In this document: piece by piece, positions 36,218-44,627 of the stretch
How the letters are laid out: each line of letters begins with the position of its first letter
Position numbering within the stretch: the first letter of the stretch is position 1
NCBI GenBank assembly: GCA_020860245.1
Contig: JAJBUQ010000008.1
Span: 146,919 to 210,918 of the forward strand
Direction of reading: 5' to 3'
Length of the DNA: 64,000 bases
Source of the DNA: Rikenellaceae bacterium
GTDB lineage: Bacteria; Bacteroidota; Bacteroidia; Bacteroidales; Rikenellaceae
Made by a program: the position numbers and the translations under genes
The notes under the pieces: model-generated
Database searches by the model: none
What the model was told of the DNA's origin: nothing
What the model saw: the letters and a program-made list of their open reading frames with translations, nothing else

Positions 36218-36418
36218 AGTTACGTATTTAATACGTCAAGTTCTTAAAATATTAAAATTAATTTCTGCGATAAGAAAAAGTTGTACTTTTACGCAATTTT
36301 TATAAAACTTATCCGTTATTATAATACAGGCCGCCGGAAAGTAGAATTTTCTTCATAGTTTTTTTGAGGGTTAACATTTATAAATTGAAAAAAGGAAATC
36401 CGGCGGCCTTCTTTTTTC
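36218..36418 (+). ncRNA. Candidate small RNA between the transglycosylase gene and tRNA-CAU
   Basis: The predicted transcript starts about seven bases after the perfect promoter at 36180-36211 and ends at a T run behind a 10-bp perfect inverted repeat, GGCCGCCGGA (36329-36338) and TCCGGCGGCC (36399-36408). The 60-nt interior can fold further by pairing T7 and A6 tracts. A 5' hairpin ACGTAT-TTA-ATACGT sits near 36221-36240. A second, weaker -7-like box (TACTTTTA) inside the region could give a shorter form of about 130 nt. No start codon with a sensible frame is seen. I recognise no known family. Existence is inferred from promoter and terminator, not shown. Confidence 0.5.
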
Positions 36419-36465
36419 CTAAAGTTCCAAAACCGACTTCATAATATTTATAATTATATATAAAC

Positions 36466-36497
36466 AAAAAAGGTTGTTTTATAAACAACCTTTTTTT
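36466..36497 (-). terminator. Terminator behind tRNA-CAU (bidirectional)
   Basis: AAAAAAGGTTGTTT (36466-36479) pairs with AAACAACCTTTTTT around a 3-nt loop, with A and T runs on both sides. It directly follows the tRNA on the minus strand and may also stop plus-strand readthrough. Confidence 0.85.
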
Positions 36498-36498
36498 G

Positions 36499-36573
36499 TG
36501 GGCCCAACTGGGCTTGAACCAGTGACCCCCTGATTATGAGTCAGGTGCTACTAACCAACTGAGCTATGGGCCC
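36499..36573 (-). tRNA. tRNA with anticodon CAU (elongator Met or Ile2)
   Basis: The minus strand gives a 75-nt cloverleaf with acceptor stem GGGCCCA/TGGGCCC, discriminator A, anticodon stem CCTGA/TCAGG, loop CTCATAA and T loop TTCAAGC. Acceptor pairs C4-G69 and C5-G68 match those that TilS uses in tRNA-Ile2, while the extra loop GGGGTCAC is like elongator Met; I cannot decide. It is not the initiator, which lacks this anticodon stem. The D arm carries one extra base (GGTTAGTAGCAC), so its stem has only three good pairs. CCA is not encoded. Confidence 0.9.
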
Positions 36574-36604
36574 CAATAAGGATCAAATTCCTTATTTGCG
36601 TTTG

Positions 36605-36635
36605 CAAAGATATGTCAAACAAATGAAAAAACAAA
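36605..36635 (-). promoter_or_regulatory. Consensus promoter of tRNA-CAU
   Basis: On the minus strand TTTG (36635-36632), 19 bp, TATCTTTG (36612-36605), an exact match to both boxes and identical in spacing and -7 sequence to the tRNA-Glu promoter. Confidence 0.85.
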
Positions 36636-36651
36636 ATAATTTTTCCCGTTT

Positions 36652-38109
36652 TTAGAACAAACCTTTGTTCAGATCTGTATCCGGAACCACGGTATTGGTA
36701 TCCTCTTTTAAATGGACCCTCGATATTTTATCAGAACTATTATCGTTAAAAGAAACCTTGCGCCTCAACCATGCAGGGGTATTCTCCAGTTCTTCGTAAT
36801 TTATCGACTCGGTTACAGGTTCTTCTATCTTCTTAGTCCGCGGTTCGTTGGTCATGGCCGGGCTCGGTACCGGAATCTTTGCCCTGATTATATTAATATC
36901 GGGTTCGATTCTCTCAACCTTTTTGACAGGCTCCTGTTGTACAGAGGTTTGAATTTCTTCCTGTGGTTTATTTTCGGGAACCGATTCTGTTTCTGCAGTA
37001 TCTGTATTTTCCGACTCTAATCCCTGATCCCTCAGGTTATTATCTATACCTTCCTGCAACTCGGTTTGTCCGTTCTCCTCTACCTTTTCTGCTGCGACGG
37101 ATTGTTCGTATGAAGGGAATCCTTCGATAGCGTCGGAATCGAATCCGGTGGCGATAATCGTTACCTGTATATCTTCTCCGAGTCCCATATTTTTACCGAA
37201 TCCCCAAATAAGGTCGGCGGCATTACCCGTTTTTTCCTGAACGAATTTAGTTATGAGCTTCATTTCCGACAGTTTTGCTTCGTGCTCATCGGAAGAGGTA
37301 ATATTAACGAGTATATTGCGTGCTCCGGCAATATCGCGGTGGTTGAGAAGCGGTGAAGAGAGCGCCTTCTGCACGGCATCGTTAGCCCTGTTGTCTCCGC
37401 TCGCCTTACCCGTACCCATGAGCGCTACTCCGCTGTCGCTCATAACCGTCTGAACATCTTTGAAATCGACGTTTACATAGTTGTCTCCGGTAATTATTTC
37501 GGCAATGCCTTTGGCGGCGTCAGCAAGGATATTATCCGCCATTCCGAATGCTTCGGAGAGCGTCAGGTCTCCGTGTATCTCCAGAATATTTTCGTTATTG
37601 ATGACCAACAACGAATCTACATATTTCTTTATTTCATCTATACCTTGATACGCCTGTTTAAATCTCTTCGGCCCCTCGTCCACGAACGGAATAGTGACGA
37701 TGGCAACGGTAAGTATGCCTAATTCTTTGGCAGCACGGGCAATCACCGGAGCTGCTCCGGTTCCCGTTCCGCCTCCCATGCCGGCGGTAACGAATACCAT
37801 CCGCGTTCCGTGCCTTTTGAACACATCCACGATTTCGTCATAGCTCTCTTCCGCTGCCGCGCGCCCTATTTCAGGCTTATTGCCGGCTCCGAGACCCTGC
37901 GTGAGGGACTGTCCGAGAACTATTTTAATGGGGATCTGGCTTCTGTTCAGCGCCTGCATATCGGTATTGCAGACCATGAACGATACGTCTGTGATACCAA
38001 GGTGGAACATGTGGTTCACAGCGTTGCTTCCTCCGCCGCCCACTCCGGCAACCATTATTATGGACGGCGCTGCTTTGGGTAATTCAAAAACATCAATTAT
38101 CTCAGGCAT
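36652..38109 (-). CDS. ftsZ: Cell division protein FtsZ
   Basis: FtsZ is the tubulin-like GTPase that forms the division ring. The 485-residue product has GVGGGGSNAVNHM near residue 23, the tubulin signature GGGTGTGAAPVIA at about 113, and the T7 catalytic segment NVDFKDVQTVM with the synergy Asp/Asn residues near 210. The conserved core ends near residue 330. A long acidic Gln/Glu-rich linker (about 335-440) leads to a C-terminal region with ELENTPAWLRRKVSF, which resembles the conserved FtsA-binding peptide but is followed by 35 more residues. It is the last gene of murC-ftsQ-ftsA-ftsZ, 6 bp after ftsA. Confidence 0.97.
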   Translation of the reverse strand: MPEIIDVFELPKAAPSIIMVAGVGGGGSNAVNHMFHLGITDVSFMVCNTDMQALNRSQIPIKIVLGQSLTQGLGAGNKPEIGRAAAEESYDEIVDVFKRHGTRMVFVTAGMGGGTGTGAAPVIARAAKELGILTVAIVTIPFVDEGPKRFKQAYQGIDEIKKYVDSLLVINNENILEIHGDLTLSEAFGMADNILADAAKGIAEIITGDNYVNVDFKDVQTVMSDSGVALMGTGKASGDNRANDAVQKALSSPLLNHRDIAGARNILVNITSSDEHEAKLSEMKLITKFVQEKTGNAADLIWGFGKNMGLGEDIQVTIIATGFDSDAIEGFPSYEQSVAAEKVEENGQTELQEGIDNNLRDQGLESENTDTAETESVPENKPQEEIQTSVQQEPVKKVERIEPDINIIRAKIPVPSPAMTNEPRTKKIEEPVTESINYEELENTPAWLRRKVSFNDNSSDKISRVHLKEDTNTVVPDTDLNKGLF

Positions 38110-38115
38110 AACTGT

Positions 38116-39537
38116 TTAAATTTCATCGTCAATTGTTTCGAACATTCCGGCAAATTTATCCGCGATTTTGCCGAAGAGTCCGCGTTTACGTGTTTTGTCT
38201 TCCTTCTCTGCCGCTCCGGCATCGTCGAAGGAGGTGTCGTTATTTGGTTTTGCCGGGTGTTTATCGGCAGGCATATTGAAGCGGGGTCGTTGCTGTTGTT
38301 GGTAAGGCTGATTCGGCGTAACAGGGATAGATTGCTGCGAGGCAACCGCAGGGGCGGCTTTAGCAGCATCGACCGACATGGACGCTCCGTCTTTTAGTGC
38401 ATGCACCAAGAGTCCTACCGCGGTCGAGAATCCCGGGTCATCGACAAGATTTCTGTTATGCTCGGTCAAATGCACATCGGGAACAGCAACTCTTACTTCG
38501 TAACCGGTCTGTCCCCTGAACAGGGTGTCGAGGTTACGGAGTTTAGCGCAGGCGCCTGTAATGACGATTCCGGCTGCAAGTTTATCCTTATAACCCGAAC
38601 GTCTTATTTCATAATTTACACTCTCGATAATATCCATCATTCTCGCCTCGATTATCGACGCAAGATTACGGAATGATATCTCTTTGGAGCTACGGGCATT
38701 TACTCCGGGAATGGTTATGTATTTATCCGGTCTCTCGAGTTCGCTCACCGCGCCTCCGAATTTAACCTTCAGACTCTCGATATAGCGCTCGAGAATGCCG
38801 TAATAGCGTATATCCCTGTTTATTATGTTCCCTCCGAGGGGTATTATCGCCACATGACGGACAATATTATCGTGATAAATACAGAGATCGGCAGTACCAC
38901 CACCTATATCAATTACCGCTACGCCTAATTCCTTCTCATCGGGAACAAGGACTGCTTCTGCGGCTGCCAAAGGATTTAATATGTGCCGCGTTACGCGGAT
39001 ATTGGACTTAGCGAGGCATTTATCTATACGCGATATAGTTTCACGGTTGCCGGATATTATATTGAACGAGGCCTCGAGTTTTTTACCGATCACCCCTACC
39101 GGTTCGCCGATATCCGATTCGCCGTCCACGGCATATTTCTGGGGAATAATATGGACAATAGTCTCCCCTATCGGTATCTGGACGTTGTTCATACTGTCGT
39201 TAAGACGTTGAACGTCAGTCTTTCTCACCTCGTTATCGTTATTCTCGATAAATATATATCCCGAATGCTTCGAGGATTTTATGTGCTGCCCTGTGATACC
39301 GACATAAGCCTCTCTTACGGAGATATCGAGTTCCTTCTCAATTTTTTCCAGAGTATTCTTCACAGCCTTAGAGAGATGCTCGGTGTTCTTGATCTCACCT
39401 CGCGACACGCCACCAAGGGAATCACTGACCGCTCCGGAAAGAATCTCGATCTTGTTATTTTCCGATTTTTTTCCGACAAGGGTGACGACTTTCGAAGTTC
39501 CTAAGTCTATCGCTACTACATACTCCTTTTTTTCCAT
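38116..39537 (-). CDS. ftsA: Cell division protein FtsA
   Basis: FtsA is the actin-like ATPase that tethers FtsZ to the membrane. The 473-residue product shows the actin phosphate-1 motif AIDLGTSKVVTLVG, the phosphate-2 motif VAVIDIGGGTADLCIY at about residue 205 and the adenosine motif GIVITGACAKL at about 325. The extreme C-terminus, FGKIADKFAGMFE, is a membrane-targeting amphipathic helix, preceded by a Gln/Pro-rich linker (about 390-450) that is longer than in proteobacteria. It lies 38 bp after ftsQ and 6 bp before ftsZ. Confidence 0.97.
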   Translation of the reverse strand: MEKKEYVVAIDLGTSKVVTLVGKKSENNKIEILSGAVSDSLGGVSRGEIKNTEHLSKAVKNTLEKIEKELDISVREAYVGITGQHIKSSKHSGYIFIENNDNEVRKTDVQRLNDSMNNVQIPIGETIVHIIPQKYAVDGESDIGEPVGVIGKKLEASFNIISGNRETISRIDKCLAKSNIRVTRHILNPLAAAEAVLVPDEKELGVAVIDIGGGTADLCIYHDNIVRHVAIIPLGGNIINRDIRYYGILERYIESLKVKFGGAVSELERPDKYITIPGVNARSSKEISFRNLASIIEARMMDIIESVNYEIRRSGYKDKLAAGIVITGACAKLRNLDTLFRGQTGYEVRVAVPDVHLTEHNRNLVDDPGFSTAVGLLVHALKDGASMSVDAAKAAPAVASQQSIPVTPNQPYQQQQRPRFNMPADKHPAKPNNDTSFDDAGAAEKEDKTRKRGLFGKIADKFAGMFETIDDEI

Positions 39538-39575
39538 TTCAACATTCAGGTGTTAAATATTTCCCAAAATTTTTG

Positions 39576-40382
39576 TCACGTGCGGCAGATCACCTGATCT
39601 TTAAACCTTAAATCGATATATTTATATCTGTTCCACCCTTCGTAAGGCAAACCTTTTGTGTAAAATTTCATAAGCTTGTCGAGCCTGGCCTTATAACCGT
39701 CCAGCTCTCCGAGAAGGATTATCTGATCTCCGGCGCGCGGCACAAGTTCGATCTGATTACCTGAAATAACGTTAATCTGAACTATCTGGGCACTCCAGAA
39801 TGTACTATTATTCAGGAAATTCACAAAGTTAATCAGATTATGTATAAAATCATTATTTTCATCCGATTTTTTTTCACCGTCCGTTTCGGCAAAGATGCAA
39901 CCTATAAAATCCTTATCGAAAGGGAGTTGCGGCATGCCGGTAACTACCGGAACATCCACATGGAAATTATTAACCGGAACCACGTTCATATCGTCGGTAA
40001 TATAAATTTTATAACCGTTATCGGACTGGATTCTCACGAGAGGCTTGCGCTGTCTCAACTCTATATTCAATTTCCCGTTCAACGTCGTATAGACCTTATA
40101 CTGTTTGATATACGGGTTCTCTGCGAGCGCACGCTCCACACCGGCAATATTAACGGAATCGAGACGTACACTATCGTATCCTATGCCTTTCGATTTCAGG
40201 ATATCTTCGATAGACTGCGGGGTAACGAAGCGATATCTTGCACTGTCCTTGACGACGATATTCAATCCGGAACAGACTATACCGGAGTTCCTGACGCTGC
40301 AATGCCGGACCGCAAACACCATATAAACGATTAATGCCGTCCACACAAGTATATTTATTATAAGGCTTCTCTTCAGGATCAT
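39576..40382 (-). CDS. ftsQ: Cell division protein FtsQ/DivIB
   Basis: The 268-residue bitopic protein has one N-terminal membrane helix (about residues 7-25, SLIINILVWTALIVYMVFAV). The periplasmic POTRA-type domain follows (RFVTPQSIEDILKSKGIGYDSVRLDSVNIAGVERALAENPYIKQYKVYTTLNGKLNIELRQRKP), with the beta domain reaching the C-terminus (YIDLRFKDQVI). It recruits FtsL/FtsB to the division site. Its ATG overlaps the murC stop by 4 bp and it is followed by ftsA. FtsQ is poorly conserved, but domain order and position make the call safe. Confidence 0.93.
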   Translation of the reverse strand: MILKRSLIINILVWTALIVYMVFAVRHCSVRNSGIVCSGLNIVVKDSARYRFVTPQSIEDILKSKGIGYDSVRLDSVNIAGVERALAENPYIKQYKVYTTLNGKLNIELRQRKPLVRIQSDNGYKIYITDDMNVVPVNNFHVDVPVVTGMPQLPFDKDFIGCIFAETDGEKKSDENNDFIHNLINFVNFLNNSTFWSAQIVQINVISGNQIELVPRAGDQIILLGELDGYKARLDKLMKFYTKGLPYEGWNRYKYIDLRFKDQVICRT

Positions 40383-41755
40383 TCAAGTCCGTGTTTTTCT
40401 TTGAGCGTCAAACATATAGGTTTGCAGTAAACGTCTATATCCCCTGCACCGAACGTAACGAGCACATCCGCAGGTTCATCTCTGACTATATCCAAAATCC
40501 GGGCCTTTTCCGCCATTTTACGGGAACAACTGATATTTTTATAAATTATTTCCGAAGTAATGCCTTCCAGGGGCTGTTCGCGCGCTGGATATATGGGCAA
40601 AAGAATCGCCTCGTCCGCGAGAGAGAGGGCATCGGCAAACTCGCCTGAAAAGTCACGCGTACGGGTAAAAAGATGGGGCTGGAAAATAGCTTTGATTTTT
40701 CTTCCAGGAAACATCTTGCGTAGGGAAGATATCGCAGCCTTGAGTTCTTCGGGATGGTGCGCATAGTCGTCCATATATACAATCTCAGGGGTGTTTATAT
40801 AAAATTCGAACCGCCTCTTTACGCCTTTGAAATTCCGAATCGCTTCACGCATTTTATCCTTATCGAATCCTGATTTCCAGAGCAAAGCTACTGCAGCGAC
40901 CGTATTTTCTATATTTACCCACCCCGGAATACCGGAGACACAATTTTCTATTACCATGTCCGGACAGACGATATCAAAAGAAGATTGTCCGCCTTCGATC
41001 TGCTCTATATTTTTCGCATAAAAATCACATGGAATATCGTACGAATATCTGTATACCGCAATATCCTCCCGCTGCGGAAGTTCCAGCTCGATCTTATTGT
41101 TAAGAATGAGAATCCCTCCGCTCTTTATCTGTGATATAAAATCCGTAAACGATTTTTTTAACTCTTCGTAAGTTCCGTAGATATCGAGGTGATCCGCATC
41201 GACAGCGGTGATAACGGCTGAATCTGGATAGAGTTGGAGAAATGATCTGTCGAATTCGTCGGCTTCGACGATAAGATTATGTTCGTTTCCCAGTACAAGA
41301 TTCGATTCAAAATTTTTGGCGATTCCGCCTAAGAACGCACTTGCGCCTGCTCCTGCGACGCTGTCCAAATATGCGGCCATTGTGGAGGTCGTCGTTTTAC
41401 CGTGTGTTCCGGCGACTGCCATCAAATACTTCCCTTCTACAAGCTCTCCGAGCGCTTGCGATCGCTTGACCATACGGAATCCGTTGACTTTAAAATAATT
41501 CAGCTCCTTATGATCCGCAGGAATAGCAGGAGTGTAAATTACCAGCGTATCGTTGCGGTTCTTAAAATTTTCCGGAATCATTTCGACGCTGTCTTCATAA
41601 TGAACTGCCATGCCCTCGTTTTCAAGCATACGCGTTAATACGGTAGACGTCCGGTCGTAGCCTCCGACAGTTTTGCCTATATGTTTATAATACCGGGCTA
41701 TGGAACTCATGCCTATTCCGCCGATACCTATAAAATAAATGTTTCCGATCTCCAT
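40379..41755 (-). CDS. murC: UDP-N-acetylmuramate--L-alanine ligase
   Basis: MurC adds L-Ala to UDP-MurNAc in peptidoglycan precursor synthesis, using ATP. From the ATG at 41755 the product has 458 residues and begins MEIGNIYFIGIGGIGMSSIA, the dinucleotide-like motif. The ATP loop is VAGTHGKTTTSTMAAY (about residue 110), the central ligase region has EADEFDRSFL, and YMDDYAHHPEELKAA marks the family. An ATG seven codons upstream would add residues without family support. It is the first gene of the four-gene division string and ends 4 bp inside ftsQ. The usual dcw neighbours murG, ftsW, murD and mraY are not adjacent here. Confidence 0.96.
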   Translation of the reverse strand: MEIGNIYFIGIGGIGMSSIARYYKHIGKTVGGYDRTSTVLTRMLENEGMAVHYEDSVEMIPENFKNRNDTLVIYTPAIPADHKELNYFKVNGFRMVKRSQALGELVEGKYLMAVAGTHGKTTTSTMAAYLDSVAGAGASAFLGGIAKNFESNLVLGNEHNLIVEADEFDRSFLQLYPDSAVITAVDADHLDIYGTYEELKKSFTDFISQIKSGGILILNNKIELELPQREDIAVYRYSYDIPCDFYAKNIEQIEGGQSSFDIVCPDMVIENCVSGIPGWVNIENTVAAVALLWKSGFDKDKMREAIRNFKGVKRRFEFYINTPEIVYMDDYAHHPEELKAAISSLRKMFPGRKIKAIFQPHLFTRTRDFSGEFADALSLADEAILLPIYPAREQPLEGITSEIIYKNISCSRKMAEKARILDIVRDEPADVLVTFGAGDIDVYCKPICLTLKEKHGLE

Positions 41756-41842
41756 AATAACAGTTTTCGGAAACAAATATAATCAATTATATGCATAATT
41801 TTTTTATCGCACAGACTAATAAAATTATGGATGCAAAAATAT

Positions 41843-42778
41843 TTAAACTTCGCCTCTCAGGTAACGTTCGCAGTCGAGCGCAGCTATACATCCGGAACCT
41901 GCCGCGACAATTGCCTGTCTGTATTTGGAGTCCCTCACATCCCCTGCGGCAAATACTCCTGTGATATTGGTTTTTGATGAATCCGGTTTGGTTTTAATGT
42001 ATCCCTGTTCGTCAACCGCAATATAATTTTTAAATACCTCCGTATTCGGATGATGCCCTATCGCAAGGAAGAATCCGTCTATTTGGAGTTTAACCTCGCT
42101 GCCATCCTCGGCAGCAATCAGCACTCCGTTTACTCCGTTCTCGTCTCCGAGAATCTCTTTTGTGTTGTATCCGTAAATTATTTCTATATTAGGAATGGAA
42201 TTTACCCTCTCCTGCATCACTTTGGATGCCCTCATATAATGTTTGCGGATAATCAGGTATACCTTGTGGCATAGAGACGACAGATATATGGCTTCTTCGC
42301 ATGCGGTGTCTCCTCCTCCTACAACCGCAACGTTTTTATTACGGTAGAAGAATCCGTCACAGGTAGCACATGCAGATACTCCCATTCCGCGGAACCTGTT
42401 TTCGGATTCCAGACCGAGATATTTTGCAGTGGCGCCTGTAGCGATTATAACAGAATCCGCTTCGATATTTTTTCGACCGTCGATAGTCAGCTTCAACGGC
42501 AATTTGGAGAAATCCACAGATGTTACCACACCGGTACGGACATCGGTACCGAATCTCTGCGCCTGCGTACGGAACTGCTCCATCATCTCCAGGCCGTTGA
42601 TTCCTTCCGGATATCCGGGGAAATTCTCTATATCGGTAGTAGTGGTAAGCTGTCCTCCGGGTTCAATTCCCTGATACAGCACCGGATTCAAATTAGCCCT
42701 GGCAGTATAGATAGCGGCGGTGTACCCGGCAGGTCCGCTGCCAATGATAAGACATTTGATTTTTTCAGCTGTTTCCAT
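41843..42778 (-). CDS. trxB: Thioredoxin reductase
   Basis: TrxB reduces thioredoxin with NADPH. From the ATG at 42778 the product has 311 residues starting METAEKIKCLIIGSGPAGYTA, with the FAD-binding GxGxxG. The redox-active disulfide is CATC in SACATCDGFFYRNK, the NADPH site is VGGGDTACEEAIYLSSL and the second FAD motif is GVFAAGDVRDSKYRQ. Length and order match low-molecular-weight TrxB. An ATG 17 codons upstream adds a Lys/Asn-rich stretch that overlaps a likely promoter, so I do not use it. Monocistronic, divergent from the M23/LysM gene. Confidence 0.97.
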   Translation of the reverse strand: METAEKIKCLIIGSGPAGYTAAIYTARANLNPVLYQGIEPGGQLTTTTDIENFPGYPEGINGLEMMEQFRTQAQRFGTDVRTGVVTSVDFSKLPLKLTIDGRKNIEADSVIIATGATAKYLGLESENRFRGMGVSACATCDGFFYRNKNVAVVGGGDTACEEAIYLSSLCHKVYLIIRKHYMRASKVMQERVNSIPNIEIIYGYNTKEILGDENGVNGVLIAAEDGSEVKLQIDGFFLAIGHHPNTEVFKNYIAVDEQGYIKTKPDSSKTNITGVFAAGDVRDSKYRQAIVAAGSGCIAALDCERYLRGEV

Positions 42779-42976
42779 ATATGAATTCTTTTTTTTATAC
42801 TTGTTCGATTGTTTTTCGTACTTTTGCAAAAATTACGGAACTGATCCGTAAGCAATTACGTTAATAAAATATCATTTTTGATGTGACGTTATTATACTTG
42901 AACGACAAAGATATTATTTATTCACAAATAAATTGCCAAAGCGGGCAGCATGCCTGATTATGAAAATATATCGATT

Positions 42977-43984
42977 ATGTATAAAAAAATTTTAATAATT
43001 ATAACAGCGGGTTTGGTCTTTGCAGGATGTTCGAAGAAGACCTATTCGAGCAGGTCTGTGGATCCAAGTCCGGAATATATTCTCACCACTCCCATTACTT
43101 ATGAAGATCCGTTCCGCACAGACCGAAATGGTAACCAACAGAAGGAGATCGACGTTATTAAATCTGAAATAAAAGAGATCAAAAGGCAGAACTATCCCAA
43201 AATCACATTTACTTCCAAGGATACCGAGCATGTCAGCATTGCAAACTACGATCCGTTTACCGAAGTCAAAGAGATCGTACTCAATCTGTCGGAGATGAAG
43301 AGGGAGTTCTACTTTCCATATAAAGGTAAATTTTTATCCGGATACGGCATGCGCGGAGGATCGATGCATACAGGAGTCGATATTAAGGCAATCCCTAACG
43401 ATACTATAAAATCCATCCTTCCGGGGGTTGTCAGGATGTCTAAATACTATTCCGGTTACGGGAATATTGTCGTAATAAGGCATTACAACGGTGTCGAGAG
43501 CGTCTATTCACACAATTCTAAAAATCTTGTCAAGCCTAACGACATCGTACAGGCAGGGACTCCGATCGCACTCGCTGGCAGAACTGGCAGAGCAACAACC
43601 GAGCACCTCCATTTCGAACTGAGGGTCATGGGGCAGCACTTCGATCCTACACTCGTGATAGATACAGAGAATCATACGTTAAGAGACGGCGTTGTCACCA
43701 TTACGAAGAACAGCGGAGGCAAGATAGTAGCTTCCAGCAGCACACGAAAATCATCGACAGTCTCTACCACAACTTTAGCTTCCCAGAACAGCACTCCGCA
43801 ATCGGATAGCGCTACTACAACTTCCTCAGCCAAAGTTTCAGGTAAGACTCATAAAATCAAGAAGGGGGACACCCTTTATGCCTTGTCGAGACGGTATAAT
43901 GTCTCTATCAATCAATTATGCCAGCTCAACGGGATCAGCACGAATACCATTTTGCGCGTAGGCGACGTCCTCAAAGTGAAGTAG
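42977..43984 (+). CDS. M23 peptidase/LysM lipoprotein (NlpD/EnvC-like)
   Basis: From the ATG at 42977 the product has 335 residues with a lipoprotein signal (MYKKILIIITAGLVFAGC). The LytM domain (about residues 115-225) has HTGVDIKAIPND with the zinc His and Asp, and EHLHFELRVMG with the HxH pair; GNIVVIRHYNG and GRATTEHLHFE are typical. All zinc ligands are present, so unlike E. coli NlpD it may be an active endopeptidase. A Ser/Thr-rich linker leads to a C-terminal LysM domain (HKIKKGDTLYALSRRYNVSINQLCQLNGI). It probably works in cell-wall splitting. The LysE gene starts one base after its stop codon. Confidence 0.92.
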   Translation: MYKKILIIITAGLVFAGCSKKTYSSRSVDPSPEYILTTPITYEDPFRTDRNGNQQKEIDVIKSEIKEIKRQNYPKITFTSKDTEHVSIANYDPFTEVKEIVLNLSEMKREFYFPYKGKFLSGYGMRGGSMHTGVDIKAIPNDTIKSILPGVVRMSKYYSGYGNIVVIRHYNGVESVYSHNSKNLVKPNDIVQAGTPIALAGRTGRATTEHLHFELRVMGQHFDPTLVIDTENHTLRDGVVTITKNSGGKIVASSSTRKSSTVSTTTLASQNSTPQSDSATTTSSAKVSGKTHKIKKGDTLYALSRRYNVSINQLCQLNGISTNTILRVGDVLKVK

Positions 43985-43985
43985 C

Positions 43986-44627
43986 ATGCAGTTGGTCGAA
44001 TTCGTAACGGCATCCGTAATTCTTACACTCATGCCCGGACCGGATATAATTTATGTGTCGGTACAAGGGCTGACTCGCGGACGGAAGGCCGGTCTCGCAG
44101 TATCACTCGGATTATGCAGCGGACTCTTCTTTCACACAATGGCCGCGGCACTGGGACTGTCGCTTATAATTCTGAATTCTCCGACGCTGTTTAATCTCAT
44201 ACGCTACGCAGGAGTCGGATATCTCGTTTATATGGGGATCAGATGCCTTATTAGTGCTAACGCCCCTGAACCGTCCGACAGTCCCTCGGTCGCCGATAGC
44301 ACACCGCAAGAGAGCTTCGGCAGACTATATAGGCGCGGGATTACCATGAACGTACTCAATCCCAAAGTATTGATATTCTTCCTCGCGTTTCTGCCGCAGT
44401 TTCTGGATTACGGCAGCAGCACTCCTACCGCGGATATTTTTGTTCTCGGAGGAGTATTTGCAGTTCAAGCCCTTATTATTTTTACTGCCGTATCGTTATT
44501 ATCCGGATTTTTTTCCGAGAAATTCGCAGGCCGGCTATTGAGTGGCAAGGCGGTAAGCATAATAAACGGGGCGGTTTATCTGGCAATTGCCGTAGTATTT
44601 CTACTGAGCAAGAGCCCTGCGATTTAG
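43986..44627 (+). CDS. LysE/RhtB-family amino acid exporter
   Basis: The 213-residue membrane protein has about six helices. The family features are LTPGPD-like LMPGPDIIYVSVQGLTRGRKAGLAVSLGLCSGLF at the N-terminus and GITMNVLNPKVLIFFLAFLPQF in the middle, both hallmark blocks of the LysE/RhtB transporters that export amino acids such as homoserine, threonine or lysine. The substrate is not predictable. It starts one base after the M23/LysM gene and converges with queE with a 4-bp overlap at the 3' end. Confidence 0.93.
   Translation: MQLVEFVTASVILTLMPGPDIIYVSVQGLTRGRKAGLAVSLGLCSGLFFHTMAAALGLSLIILNSPTLFNLIRYAGVGYLVYMGIRCLISANAPEPSDSPSVADSTPQESFGRLYRRGITMNVLNPKVLIFFLAFLPQFLDYGSSTPTADIFVLGGVFAVQALIIFTAVSLLSGFFSEKFAGRLLSGKAVSIINGAVYLAIAVVFLLSKSPAI

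Noticed and set aside
38983-39504. 173-residue plus-strand open frame
   Set aside because: Opposite ftsA; the minus-strand protein has all actin-fold motifs, so this is a shadow frame.
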